The translations under genes were made by a program, and so were the position numbers. This document shows, in pieces, positions 17,607 to 25,810 of a stretch of DNA of 64,000 nucleotides. Each line of letters opens with the position of its first letter. Position 1 is the first letter of the stretch. The notes below the pieces were generated by a model that was not told the origin of the DNA, made no database searches, and saw only the letters and a program-made list of their open reading frames with translations. The stretch spans positions 2,199,693-2,263,692 of the forward strand of contig NZ_CP008852.1 in NCBI RefSeq assembly GCF_000725345.1, in the 5' to 3' direction. Source of the DNA: Pelosinus sp. UFO1. GTDB lineage: Bacteria > Bacillota > Negativicutes > DSM-13327.

Positions 17607-18119
17607 ATGCAAAAACAAAATGTAATCTCATTTAAGGGGGTTACGCCTACCATAAATGATAATGTATTTTTAGCAAGTGGTGCATATATTATTGGTAATG
17701 TTACAATTGCTTCTCATGCAAATATATGGTTTAACACTGTTATACGTGGGGATGTTCATCCTATAAGTATCGGCGAATATACAAATATACAAGATAACTG
17801 TACCATACATGTTATGCATAACCAAGATACTGTAGTAGGTGATTATGTTACTGTTGGGCATGGTGTTATTTTGCATGCATGTCATATAGGAAGCAATTGC
17901 CTTATTGGCATGGGGGCAACTATATTGAGCTATACAGAAATTGGTGAGAACTGTATTATCGGGGCAGGATCTCTGATAACAGAACACAAAAAAATCCCCC
18001 CTAATTCTTTGGTGATGGGGTCGCCAGGTAAAGTGATACGTACAGTCACAGAGGAAGAAATTAAAATAATTAGACAGTCTGCCCTTACCTATTACGAAGA
18101 ATCACTATATTATCGTTGA
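17607..18119 (+). CDS. Gamma-carbonic-anhydrase-like hexapeptide protein
   Basis: 170 residues made almost wholly of left-handed beta-helix hexapeptide repeats (for example IGNVTI, IGEYTN, IGSNCL, IGENCI) with a C-terminal helix (EEEIKIIRQSALTYYEES). His residues in IHVMH and GHGVILHACHIG are placed as zinc ligands of the YrdA/PaaY/CaiE group. Catalytic activity varies within the group, so carbonic anhydrase activity is only a possibility. ATG 17607 is preceded by AAAGGG. It is 13 bp upstream of ndk. Confidence 0.85.
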   Translation: MQKQNVISFKGVTPTINDNVFLASGAYIIGNVTIASHANIWFNTVIRGDVHPISIGEYTNIQDNCTIHVMHNQDTVVGDYVTVGHGVILHACHIGSNCLIGMGATILSYTEIGENCIIGAGSLITEHKKIPPNSLVMGSPGKVIRTVTEEEIKIIRQSALTYYEESLYYR

Positions 18120-18132
18120 AGGGATGAGAGAC

Positions 18133-18549
18133 ATGGAAAAAACTTTGATTTTATTAAAACCCGATGCAGTTGTTAAAGGGGTCTGTGGACAAATTATTGA
18201 TCGATTTGAAAAACGAGGTTTTAAAATTATTGGCTTAAAAATGTTGCAATTATCGAAAGAATTAGCTGAGACTCATTACCAAGACCATCGGAATAAGCCT
18301 TTTTTTCAAGAGCTAGTTACTTTTATTATCTCTGGACCACTGATTGCTATGGTTATATCTGGTGAAAAATCCATTAAAGCAACGCGGACTATGATGGGGT
18401 TAACAAACCCAGCGGATGCAGCACCAGGGACTATCCGTGGGGATTTTGCTCTAAATGTTAGAAATAATATAATTCACGGATCTGATAGTTTAGAAAGTGC
18501 CGAAAAAGAAATCCGAACTTTTTTTACTGACAGTGAACTCATTTCTTAA
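18133..18549 (+). CDS. ndk: Nucleoside diphosphate kinase
   Basis: About 138 residues. The opening MEKTLILLKPDAV and the catalytic His in NNIIHGSDS (about H115) are diagnostic, and the substrate motif TNPADAAPGTIRGDF is intact. It transfers the terminal phosphate from ATP to other nucleoside diphosphates. ATG 18133 is preferred to the in-frame ATG 18124, which overlaps the ribosome site AAGGG; the chosen start matches the family. Confidence 0.95.
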   Translation: MEKTLILLKPDAVVKGVCGQIIDRFEKRGFKIIGLKMLQLSKELAETHYQDHRNKPFFQELVTFIISGPLIAMVISGEKSIKATRTMMGLTNPADAAPGTIRGDFALNVRNNIIHGSDSLESAEKEIRTFFTDSELIS

Positions 18550-18574
18550 TCCTTATAATAACTAGGAGGTTTTT

Positions 18575-19078
18575 ATGAAAGTTTATACTAAAACAGGCGA
18601 TAAAGGAACTACAGGCTTATTAACAGGTGAACGTATTGATAAAGATAGTCTTAGAGTTGAAGCATATGGCACAGTTGATGAAATTAACTCTGCATTAGGA
18701 TTAGCTAGGGTTTCATGCAGTAAATCGTCTAGTAAGGATATTATCTTTAGTGTACAGAAAACCTTAATGCTGGTAATGGCTGAGTTAGCTAGTATTAATG
18801 CTGGTACCCATTATATTAACGAGGAACATGTGAAACAATTGGAACAATTTATTGATACAATTGATGCTCAATTACCTCCTTTAAATGAATTTATAATACC
18901 AGGTGGTAACGCAGGTGCTGCTGCTTTGGATTTGGCAAGAACAACTGCTAGAAGAGGGGAACGACAAGTTATTCGCCTATCTAAGCAAGAAATAGTTAGT
19001 GAAAAAGTGTTAGTCCTGTTAAATCGATTATCTGATCTGTGTTTTATGCTTGCTCGTTTGGAGCTTGCTCAAGATTAG
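18575..19078 (+). CDS. pduO: Cob(I)alamin adenosyltransferase, PduO type
   Basis: 167 residues. The N-terminal KVYTKTGDKGTTGL loop binds ATP, and the helical bundle carries YGTVDEINSALGLAR and the conserved TARRGERQ and LNRLSDLCFMLAR. It makes adenosylcobalamin from cob(I)alamin but is unrelated in fold to CobO (1528). AGGAGG precedes ATG 18575. The symbol follows the family name; no pdu genes are in the window. Confidence 0.93.
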   Translation: MKVYTKTGDKGTTGLLTGERIDKDSLRVEAYGTVDEINSALGLARVSCSKSSSKDIIFSVQKTLMLVMAELASINAGTHYINEEHVKQLEQFIDTIDAQLPPLNEFIIPGGNAGAAALDLARTTARRGERQVIRLSKQEIVSEKVLVLLNRLSDLCFMLARLELAQD

Positions 19079-19118
19079 CATCGCAAGAAAGTATAATACA
19101 CCATTACTACTATAACAG

Positions 19119-19126
19119 CATACACT
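19119..19126 (+). promoter_or_regulatory. Sigma-E-like -10 element upstream of spoVM candidate
   Basis: CATACACT matches the remembered sigma-E -10 pattern CATACANT exactly and lies 50 bp before the GTG of the SpoVM candidate. No good -35 element is seen at the expected distance, so support is partial. Confidence 0.35.
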
Positions 19127-19175
19127 ATAAATGTATAAACTGTGTATCATGTTAAGTAATAAGGGGGAGAACGCG

Positions 19176-19256
19176 GTGAAACCTTTAAAAATTTATGTTA
19201 TGGCAATACCTAAGCCACTGCGTAAAATCATGCAATTGTTTTGCAAAAGCTCTTGA
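19176..19256 (+). CDS. spoVM: SpoVM-like 26-residue spore morphogenesis peptide
   Basis: GTG 19176 opens a 26-codon frame (MKPLKIYVMAIPKPLRKIM, then QLFCKSS), exactly the length of Bacillus subtilis SpoVM. Aligned with SpoVM as I recall it (MKFYTIKLPKFLGG...), it keeps the Tyr, the (I/L)-P-K turn, the following Leu and an amphipathic cationic helix. GGGGGAGA sits 5-6 bases before the start, and a stem-loop follows the stop. SpoVM inserts in the convex forespore membrane and anchors SpoIVA, encoded at 4298. The frame is too short for most gene finders. Confidence 0.72.
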   Translation: MKPLKIYVMAIPKPLRKIMQLFCKSS

Positions 19257-19267
19257 ATTGAGTAATG

Positions 19268-19300
19268 ATAACCGCCTATTATGGGCGGTTATTAATTTTT
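19268..19300 (+). terminator. Terminator after the spoVM candidate
   Basis: A 9-bp perfect stem (19268-19276 with 19284-19292) is followed by TAATTTTT, 11 bases after the small gene's stop. Confidence 0.7.
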
Positions 19301-19411
19301 AAGGATAAATAAATTGAAAAGAAGGAAAGTTCAGTATTGGCAGAGAATTGTAAAAATAAGTTATATTAATTAGTGTAGGAGAATGACTAAATTAATATAG
19401 GGGGAATTAAA

Positions 19412-21496
19412 TTGAAGGAATACAGAAGTGATAAACTTAGAAATGTGGGGATTGTAGCCCATGGTGGTGCTGGTAAGACAAGTCTCGCGGAATCCTTATT
19501 ATTTAATTCAGGAGCAACAACCCGTATAGGTCGTGTGGACGATGGAACGACAATGACAGATTTTGAGCCAGAAGAAATTAAACGAAAAGTAACAATTAGC
19601 GCAGCGTTAGCCCCATGTGAATGGCGAGAGCATAAAATCAATTTTATTGATACTCCCGGATATGCTGATTTTATTGGTGAAGTAAAGGGTGCTTTAAGAG
19701 CTGTTGACAGTGCATTAGTTGTGTTATGTGCAGCATCGGGTGTTGAGGTAGAAACGGAAAAAACATGGAATTATGCAAATGAATTGCATTTACCACGAAT
19801 TGCCTTTATTAACAAGATGGATCGGGAAAACGCTGATTTTTATAGCGTCATTCAAGAAATGAAAGATAAATTTGGTCCTATGGTCTTGCCTATTCAGCTT
19901 CCAATTGGTGCTGAGGACAGCTTTAACGGCATTGTCGATTTAGTAAAAATGAGAGCTTTTATCCCCTCAAATAAACAAAATACACAAATAGTAGAAGCTG
20001 ATATCCCTGATAATTTGCAAGAGAAAGCTTTCGAATTTAGGCAAAAATTAATTGAAGTCGCAGCCGAATCAGATGATGATCTCTTGACCAAATACTTAGA
20101 AGGTGATGAACTATCTGAAGATGAAATAAAGGTTGGCTTATATAAAGGCATTAACCAATCAGTAATTTTTCCTGTTATGTGTGGTTCAGCTTATAAAAAT
20201 ATCGGTGTTCAACAAGTAATGAATACGATAGTCGACTATTTAGCCTCCCCAGCAACAAGCAAAGTCTTAGGAATGCATCCAGTTTCTAAAGAAATTTTAG
20301 AGCGGAAAACAGTAGATGCATTTTCTGGAATTGTATTTAAAACTACTGCAGATCCTTTTGTTGGACGTCTCAGTTATATCAGAGTACTATCAGGGATGAT
20401 GAAGCCTGACAGTGTAATCTACAATTCATCGAAAGAAAAAATGGAGAGAATTGGGAATCTTTTTACCCTACGTGGCAAGCACCAAGAAGCGTTACCTGTT
20501 ATACATGCAGGTGACATTGCTGTTGTAGCTAAATTACAGGAAACAGTAACAGGTGACTCTCTATGCGAGAAAGAAAAACCTATTATTTTTGAATCAATAT
20601 CGTATCCTAAGCCTATGTTTACAATGTGTATTGAAGCTAAAAATAAGGGTGATGAAGATAAAATCGGAAATGCACTAAATCGTCTTATGGATGAAGATCA
20701 AACCTTTAAAGTCATAAAGAATACAGAAACAAAGCAATTGTTAATTAGTGGTATGGGGGAATTGCATACAGATATTATGGCGGAACGAATGAAACGTAAA
20801 TTTGGTGTAGATGTAATTATATCAAATCCTAAAGTACCATATCGTGAAACAATTCGTGGGACGGTTAAAGTAGAAGGGAAACACAAAAAGCAAAGTGGCG
20901 GTCATGGACAGTACGGTCACGTGTGGTTGCAATTAGATCCGCTGCCCCTAGGTAATAATTTTGAATTTGTTGATTCAATTTTTGGTGGTTCCGTGCCACG
21001 TCAATATATCCCTGCTGTTGAAAAAGGCGTGCGAGAAGCCCTAACAGGCGGTGTTTTAGGCGGTTTTCCAATGGTAGATGTAAAAGTAACACTCTATGAT
21101 GGCTCATATCATAATGTTGATTCTTCAGAAATGGCCTTCAAAATTGCCAGTATTATGGCCTTACGTAAAGGAGCATTACAAGCAAAACCAGCATTATTAG
21201 AACCAATTTGCAATGTGAGTATAAATGTACCAGACTCTTTTATGGGAGATGTAATTGCTGACTTGAACGGCAAGCGGGGCCGAATACAAGGAATGGAACC
21301 TGCCAATCAAGGGGTTGGCATTATAAAAGCTCAAGTTCCTATGTCTGAAATGTTTAGGTATGCTATCGATTTACGTTCTATTACACAAGGACGCGGATTT
21401 TTTGACTTAAACTTCTCTCATTATGAGGAAGTGCCTCCACGTATTGCAGAGATGATAATTGCTTCTAGTAAGAAAGAGAAAATTGAAGAACATTGA
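19412..21496 (+). CDS. Elongation factor G-like GTPase (EF-G paralogue)
   Basis: 694 residues with the five-domain EF-G layout. G1 reads AHGGAGKTS (residues 16-24) instead of the AHIDAGKTT of canonical EF-G; DTPGYADF and NKMD are intact. The C-terminal domain IV motif GGHGQYGHV is present. This matches the 'EF-G-like/FusA2' group common in Clostridia and Negativicutes. No rpsL-rpsG-tuf genes flank it, which also argues for the paralogue. Its role is unclear. The TTG start 19412 follows AGGGGG. The gene stands alone with a terminator behind it. Confidence 0.88.
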   Translation: MKEYRSDKLRNVGIVAHGGAGKTSLAESLLFNSGATTRIGRVDDGTTMTDFEPEEIKRKVTISAALAPCEWREHKINFIDTPGYADFIGEVKGALRAVDSALVVLCAASGVEVETEKTWNYANELHLPRIAFINKMDRENADFYSVIQEMKDKFGPMVLPIQLPIGAEDSFNGIVDLVKMRAFIPSNKQNTQIVEADIPDNLQEKAFEFRQKLIEVAAESDDDLLTKYLEGDELSEDEIKVGLYKGINQSVIFPVMCGSAYKNIGVQQVMNTIVDYLASPATSKVLGMHPVSKEILERKTVDAFSGIVFKTTADPFVGRLSYIRVLSGMMKPDSVIYNSSKEKMERIGNLFTLRGKHQEALPVIHAGDIAVVAKLQETVTGDSLCEKEKPIIFESISYPKPMFTMCIEAKNKGDEDKIGNALNRLMDEDQTFKVIKNTETKQLLISGMGELHTDIMAERMKRKFGVDVIISNPKVPYRETIRGTVKVEGKHKKQSGGHGQYGHVWLQLDPLPLGNNFEFVDSIFGGSVPRQYIPAVEKGVREALTGGVLGGFPMVDVKVTLYDGSYHNVDSSEMAFKIASIMALRKGALQAKPALLEPICNVSINVPDSFMGDVIADLNGKRGRIQGMEPANQGVGIIKAQVPMSEMFRYAIDLRSITQGRGFFDLNFSHYEEVPPRIAEMIIASSKKEKIEEH

Positions 21497-21505
21497 TTTT
21501 TTAGT

Positions 21506-21538
21506 AACAGGCCTTTATAAGGCCTGTTATTTCTATTA
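21506..21538 (+). terminator. Terminator after the EF-G-like gene
   Basis: A 10-bp perfect stem (21506-21515 with 21519-21528) with a 3-nt loop and a T-rich tail. Confidence 0.8.
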
Positions 21539-21660
21539 ATTCAAATAATCTCATGTCGCTATTTGACAGAAAAAAACATTTCTAAATTAAAGGAATTTTA
21601 CAAATATTTAGTTAATAGTATGTATTGGTAAACTGAAAACATAAAGGGGGATTCTTTTAA

Positions 21661-22704
21661 ATGAAAAAAGTGGTTAAATTTTTGGCAACCCTAATGGCAT
21701 TGACTATGATGATGTCACTGCTAGCAGGCTGCAGCCAAAAAGCCCCAGCAGCAACATCGGAACAGAAAGTAGAGAAATTTAAAATTGGTCTATCCCTACC
21801 AACTCAGAGAGAGGAACGATGGGTAAGAGATAAGGAAACTATGGAAGCTGAAGCAAAAAAAATAGGTGTTGATCTAGAGGTGCAAGTTTCTGATAATGAC
21901 TCAGCAAAACAAGTTTCTCAATGTGAAAATCTAATTACCAAAGGTGTTAAAATTTTGATTGTAGGTCCTCATGATAGCAAAGCAGCGGCTGCTATCGTCG
22001 AAAAAGCTCATGCTGCTGGTGTAAAAGTTATCTCTTATGATCGATTAATTTTGGATTCCGACGTTGATCTTTATGTATCTTTTGATAATTTTAAAGTCGG
22101 CGAAATTCAAGGTAAATATATAACCGAGAAAGTCGGCAAAGGCAATTATGTCGTTCTTTCTGGAGACCCTGCTGATAATAATGCCAAACTATTTAAGGAA
22201 GGTGCGATGAAGTATATTAAACCTTTAGCTGATAAAGGTGATGTTAAAATTGTATTAGAACAAGCCGTGAAAGATTGGAAACCAGATGAAGCTATGAAAC
22301 ACATGGAAAATGTGCTAACTGCTCAGAAAAATGATATTCAAGCAGTTCTCGCTCCTAATGACGGAACAGCAGGTGGAGCTATACAAGCAATGGCCGCTCA
22401 AGGCTTAGCTGGAAAGATTCCTGTCACTGGGCAGGACTCTGAATTAGCTGCAGCTAGAAGAATTCTTGAAGGAACTCAATCGATGACAGTCTTTAAAGAT
22501 ACTAGAGAACTTGGAAAAGCTGCTATCGCAGCAGCGCTAAAGATGGCAAAAGGTGAAAATCCAGGTGCTAATGGTAAGGTTAATAACGTTAAATTAGATG
22601 TCCCTTCCATTCTTGTAGAATCGGTAGTTGTTGATAAAACAAACTTAGATAAAGTATTAATCGATAGTGGATATTTAAAGAAAGAAGATGTATATAAAAA
22701 ATAG
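21661..22704 (+). CDS. xylF: Sugar ABC transporter binding lipoprotein, XylF type
   Basis: 347 residues. A lipoprotein signal ends in LLAGC (Cys 24), so the mature protein is membrane-anchored. The rest is a periplasmic-binding-protein-like sugar receptor with XylF features: IGLSLPTQREERWVRD, YDRLILDSDVDLYVSFDN, SGDPADNNAKLF and TGQDSELAAARRI. D-xylose is the likely ligand by family, but no xylose catabolic genes lie in the window, so another sugar is possible. TTGACA at 21563 has no good -10 partner. The gene leads xylFGH. Confidence 0.88.
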   Translation: MKKVVKFLATLMALTMMMSLLAGCSQKAPAATSEQKVEKFKIGLSLPTQREERWVRDKETMEAEAKKIGVDLEVQVSDNDSAKQVSQCENLITKGVKILIVGPHDSKAAAAIVEKAHAAGVKVISYDRLILDSDVDLYVSFDNFKVGEIQGKYITEKVGKGNYVVLSGDPADNNAKLFKEGAMKYIKPLADKGDVKIVLEQAVKDWKPDEAMKHMENVLTAQKNDIQAVLAPNDGTAGGAIQAMAAQGLAGKIPVTGQDSELAAARRILEGTQSMTVFKDTRELGKAAIAAALKMAKGENPGANGKVNNVKLDVPSILVESVVVDKTNLDKVLIDSGYLKKEDVYKK

Positions 22705-22720
22705 TATAAATAACTAAATT

Positions 22721-22762
22721 GATTTTAGAGGAACAGGGAGATTTAACTGTTCCTCTAAAATC
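22721..22762 (+). repeat. Intercistronic stem-loop between xylF and xylG
   Basis: A perfect 16-bp stem (22721-22736 with 22747-22762) with a 10-nt loop lies 17 bp after the xylF stop and 17 bp before the xylG start. No T run follows, so it is not an ordinary terminator. It probably protects or limits message so that the binding protein is made in excess over the membrane components. Confidence 0.7.
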
Positions 22763-22779
22763 ATTAAGGTGGTATATAA

Positions 22780-24297
22780 ATGAGTGAGTACATTCTTGAA
22801 ATGATAAATATAACAAAAGAGTTTCCTGGCGTCAAAGCGCTAGATAACGTTACATTTCGGGTAAAGAAAGGAGAAATCCACGCTCTTGTAGGAGAAAATG
22901 GTGCAGGTAAGTCTACTTTAATGAAAGTGTTGAGTGGAGTATATCCTTATGGCACATATAGTGGAGATATCGTATTGCAAGGTATGGTGCAGGAGTTCAG
23001 CAAGATTAAAGATAGCGAAAAAAAAGGGATTGCTATTATTTATCAAGAACTCGCCTTGGTAAAACAGATGAATATATGTGAAAATATCTTTTTAGGTAAT
23101 GAATTTAAAAATAATGGATTTATTGACTGGGATAAGTCCTTTCACGAAACAGAAAAAATTCTACAAGAAGTTCGGTTGGATATCAATCCTTCCACTAAAG
23201 TTTTAAATTTAGGGATTGGTCAACAACAATTAGTCGAAATTGCTAAAGCCATATCAAAACAAGCCGATATTTTAATTTTAGATGAACCAACAGCAGCACT
23301 TACAGAAACAGAATCTGAAAATCTTTTAAATATCCTCGTTGAATTAAAGGAAAAAGGGGTAACTTGTATCTATATTTCCCACAAGCTCAATGAGGTGCTA
23401 AAAATTGCTGATACGATCACCGTTCTAAGAGATGGAAAAACTATTTGTACCGAATATGCGAAAGACATGAATGAAAATAAAATCATCTCACGGATGGTTG
23501 GACGAGAATTGACCCAACGTTTTCCCTATCAACAGCATACTCCAGGCGAAGTAGTTATAGAGGTTGAAAATTGGATGGTACATAGTCCAGAGATTTCTGA
23601 GAAAATTATTATTAATAACGTCAACTTTAAAGCGCATAAAGGGGAAATTGTAGGCATTTCGGGATTAATGGGAGCAGGTAGAACAGAACTTGCTATGAGC
23701 ATTTTTGGATGTTATGGAAGTAAAAACTCCGGAATAATTAAAATCGACGGGAAAAAGGTTACTATAAATAATGCAAAAGAGGCTATAAAAAATGGCATAT
23801 GTTATCTGTCAGAAGACAGAAAGCAGTATGGCCTTGTATTAATGATGGATGTCAAAAAAAATATTTCCCTATCCAGTTTGGATAAGATTTCTAATTTCAA
23901 TATTCTTAATGATAATGAAGAAATTAGAATGAGTGAAAAATATGTAGATGAGTTACATGTTAAAACTCCTTCGATAGAACAAAAGGTCGGAAATCTTAGC
24001 GGTGGAAATCAGCAAAAAATTGTCTTGGGAAAATGGTTGATGGCTGGGCCTAAGGTGCTAATATTAGATGAACCCACTAGGGGGATAGATGTTGGTGCAA
24101 AATTCGAAATATATAATATTATGAATAGTTTGGTCAAACAAGGTGTAAGTATTATTATGATCTCTTCAGAGTTACCTGAAATTTTGGGTATGAGCGATAG
24201 AATCATTATTATGCATGAAGGAAAAATTCGCGGTGAATTATTGCGGGAAGAAGCAACACAAGAAAAGATAATATTTTACGCAACTGGAGGAATCTAA
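22780..24297 (+). CDS. xylG: Sugar ABC transporter ATP-binding protein, XylG type
   Basis: 505 residues with two ABC domains, as in carbohydrate importers of the XylG/RbsA/MglA group. Walker A of the first is GENGAGKST (38-46) with signature LGIGQQQLVEIAKA and Walker B ILILDEPTAALT. The second half has degenerate GLMGAGRTE, signature NLSGGNQQKIVLGKW and LILDEPTRGIDVGAK. It energises transport at the inner membrane face. The stop is 2 bp before xylH. Confidence 0.93.
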   Translation: MSEYILEMINITKEFPGVKALDNVTFRVKKGEIHALVGENGAGKSTLMKVLSGVYPYGTYSGDIVLQGMVQEFSKIKDSEKKGIAIIYQELALVKQMNICENIFLGNEFKNNGFIDWDKSFHETEKILQEVRLDINPSTKVLNLGIGQQQLVEIAKAISKQADILILDEPTAALTETESENLLNILVELKEKGVTCIYISHKLNEVLKIADTITVLRDGKTICTEYAKDMNENKIISRMVGRELTQRFPYQQHTPGEVVIEVENWMVHSPEISEKIIINNVNFKAHKGEIVGISGLMGAGRTELAMSIFGCYGSKNSGIIKIDGKKVTINNAKEAIKNGICYLSEDRKQYGLVLMMDVKKNISLSSLDKISNFNILNDNEEIRMSEKYVDELHVKTPSIEQKVGNLSGGNQQKIVLGKWLMAGPKVLILDEPTRGIDVGAKFEIYNIMNSLVKQGVSIIMISSELPEILGMSDRIIIMHEGKIRGELLREEATQEKIIFYATGGI

Positions 24298-24299
24298 TT

Positions 24300-25523
24300 A
24301 TGGGAGAAACAAGTAAGGTAGACGCTCGTACTAATAATATCCAACGCACAAATTCGTTTAAAGAAATTTTAGTAGGATCTATTAAAAACAACATCAGACA
24401 ATATACAATGGGCATTGCTTTGTTAACGATATGGCTGATATTTACAATATTGACAGATGGTATTTTTATTACTTCAAGAAATCTATCTAATCTTTTTTTG
24501 CAATCTTGTACAATAGCAATTCTAGCTTCGGGCATGGTATTGGTCATGGTAGCAGGCCATATTGATTTATCCGTTGGGTCGATTGCTGGCTTTCTTGGAG
24601 CTGTTGCAGCCGTATTAATGGTAAAAATGAATGTAGATACTGTACCAGCAATATTGATTACACTATTAATAGGTTTACTAATAGGTTTATGGCAGGGATA
24701 CTGGATTGCGTATAGAGGAGTTCCCGCTTTTATAGTAACTCTAGCTAGTATGATGGCTTTTAAGGGGGCAATTATCGGTGTTACTAGCGGAGCCTCCATC
24801 GGTCCGATGAATACTGATTTCAAAGCAATCGGCCAAGGTTATGTGCCTAAATTGTTTTTTCAAGATCTTTCACTTAATGATACGAGTGCATTTATAAGCG
24901 TTGGGCTAATCTTATTGTTCATTCTTTTTGAGTTTAGGAGAAGACAGGTGCGTATTAGATATGGTTTTCAGGTATTACCTATGCCATTACAAATTACTAG
25001 AATAGTACTCATTTCCTTGGCCATGGGTTTAGTACTTTCTATTATGGTTGGATATAGAGGCATCCCCTATGCAATCATATTGCTTATAGGTATTGTCGCT
25101 TTATTTAGCTTTATTGCAGAGAAAACAACATTTGGTAGACATGTATATGCAATCGGTGGTAATAAAGAGGCAGCTAGGTTATCTGGAATCAATATTAATA
25201 AAACAAACTTAATGATTTTTGTTATTATGGGAGTGTTAACCGCTGTTGCCGGCATCGTATTTACAGCACGACTTAATGCTGCCACTACAGCTGCGGGGAA
25301 TTTATTTGAGCTTGATGCGATTGCTGCAGCGGTAATCGGTGGTACCAGTACATTAGGTGGTGAAGGAACTATACTTGGTGCTATCATAGGAGCATTAGTT
25401 ATGGCTAGCCTTGATAATGGCATGAGTTTGATGAACTTGGACATTACCTTTCAATATGTAATTAAAGGGTTAATCCTTTTGTTAGCAGTATGGGTTGACA
25501 TTGCGACGCGCAAAAGAAGCTAA
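24300..25523 (+). CDS. xylH: Sugar ABC transporter permease, XylH type
   Basis: 407 residues, about ten membrane segments and the BPD_transp_2 fold: GMVLVMVAGHIDLSVGSIAGF, GVPAFIVTLASMMAFKG, GRHVYAIGGNKEAARLSGI and a C-terminal GGEGTILGAIIGALVM. The first 35 residues are cytoplasmic and basic. The length of about 400, with a long central loop (RRRQVRIRYGF), fits XylH better than RbsC. It completes the transporter. Confidence 0.92.
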   Translation: MGETSKVDARTNNIQRTNSFKEILVGSIKNNIRQYTMGIALLTIWLIFTILTDGIFITSRNLSNLFLQSCTIAILASGMVLVMVAGHIDLSVGSIAGFLGAVAAVLMVKMNVDTVPAILITLLIGLLIGLWQGYWIAYRGVPAFIVTLASMMAFKGAIIGVTSGASIGPMNTDFKAIGQGYVPKLFFQDLSLNDTSAFISVGLILLFILFEFRRRQVRIRYGFQVLPMPLQITRIVLISLAMGLVLSIMVGYRGIPYAIILLIGIVALFSFIAEKTTFGRHVYAIGGNKEAARLSGININKTNLMIFVIMGVLTAVAGIVFTARLNAATTAAGNLFELDAIAAAVIGGTSTLGGEGTILGAIIGALVMASLDNGMSLMNLDITFQYVIKGLILLLAVWVDIATRKRS

Positions 25524-25549
25524 TCATTATTAAAGAAGAGCTGCCTAAT

Positions 25550-25584
25550 AAAAATAGCACCCAGTAAAATACTGAATGCTATTT
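25550..25584. terminator. Possible hairpin between xylH and tRNA-Gln
   Basis: Paired segments AAATAGCA...CAGT and ACTG...TGCTATTT form a stem with small internal loops between the two convergent transcripts. T runs are poor on both sides, so termination is uncertain. Confidence 0.35.
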
Positions 25585-25630
25585 ATAATATGTATACAAT
25601 TTTTTCTAAATTAGTGATTTTATGCTATAA

Positions 25631-25706
25631 TGGCAGGGGCAGCTGGACTCGAACCAACGGATGCGGGAGTCAAAGTCCCGTGCCTTACCAACTTGGCTAT
25701 GCCCCT
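25631..25706 (-). tRNA. tRNA-Gln (anticodon TTG)
   Basis: 76 nt with encoded CCA on the minus strand. The acceptor arm AGGGGCA pairs with TGCCCCT; the anticodon stem CGGGA/TCCCG surrounds loop CTTTGAC, giving anticodon TTG. The D arm begins ATAGCCAAG, typical of glutamine tRNAs. It is convergent with xylFGH. Confidence 0.95.
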
Positions 25707-25757
25707 AAGATTAATGACTAATCGTCTAAACATCAATTTTTATCCCAACGAGAATTA

Positions 25758-25786
25758 ATTATACCGATTCAGTATAATTATGTCAA
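25758..25786 (-). promoter_or_regulatory. Full-consensus promoter of tRNA-Gln
   Basis: On the minus strand, TTGACA (25781-25786), a 17-bp spacer and TATAAT (25758-25763) match the housekeeping consensus at every position, about 50 bp upstream of the tRNA. Confidence 0.85.
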
Positions 25787-25810
25787 GACAAATTATAGGA
25801 GAATGATAGT

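Noticed and set aside
21563-21591. TTGACA at 21563 as the xylFGH promoter
   Set aside because: The sequence at the proper -10 distance is ATTAAA, a poor match; I could not settle on a promoter.
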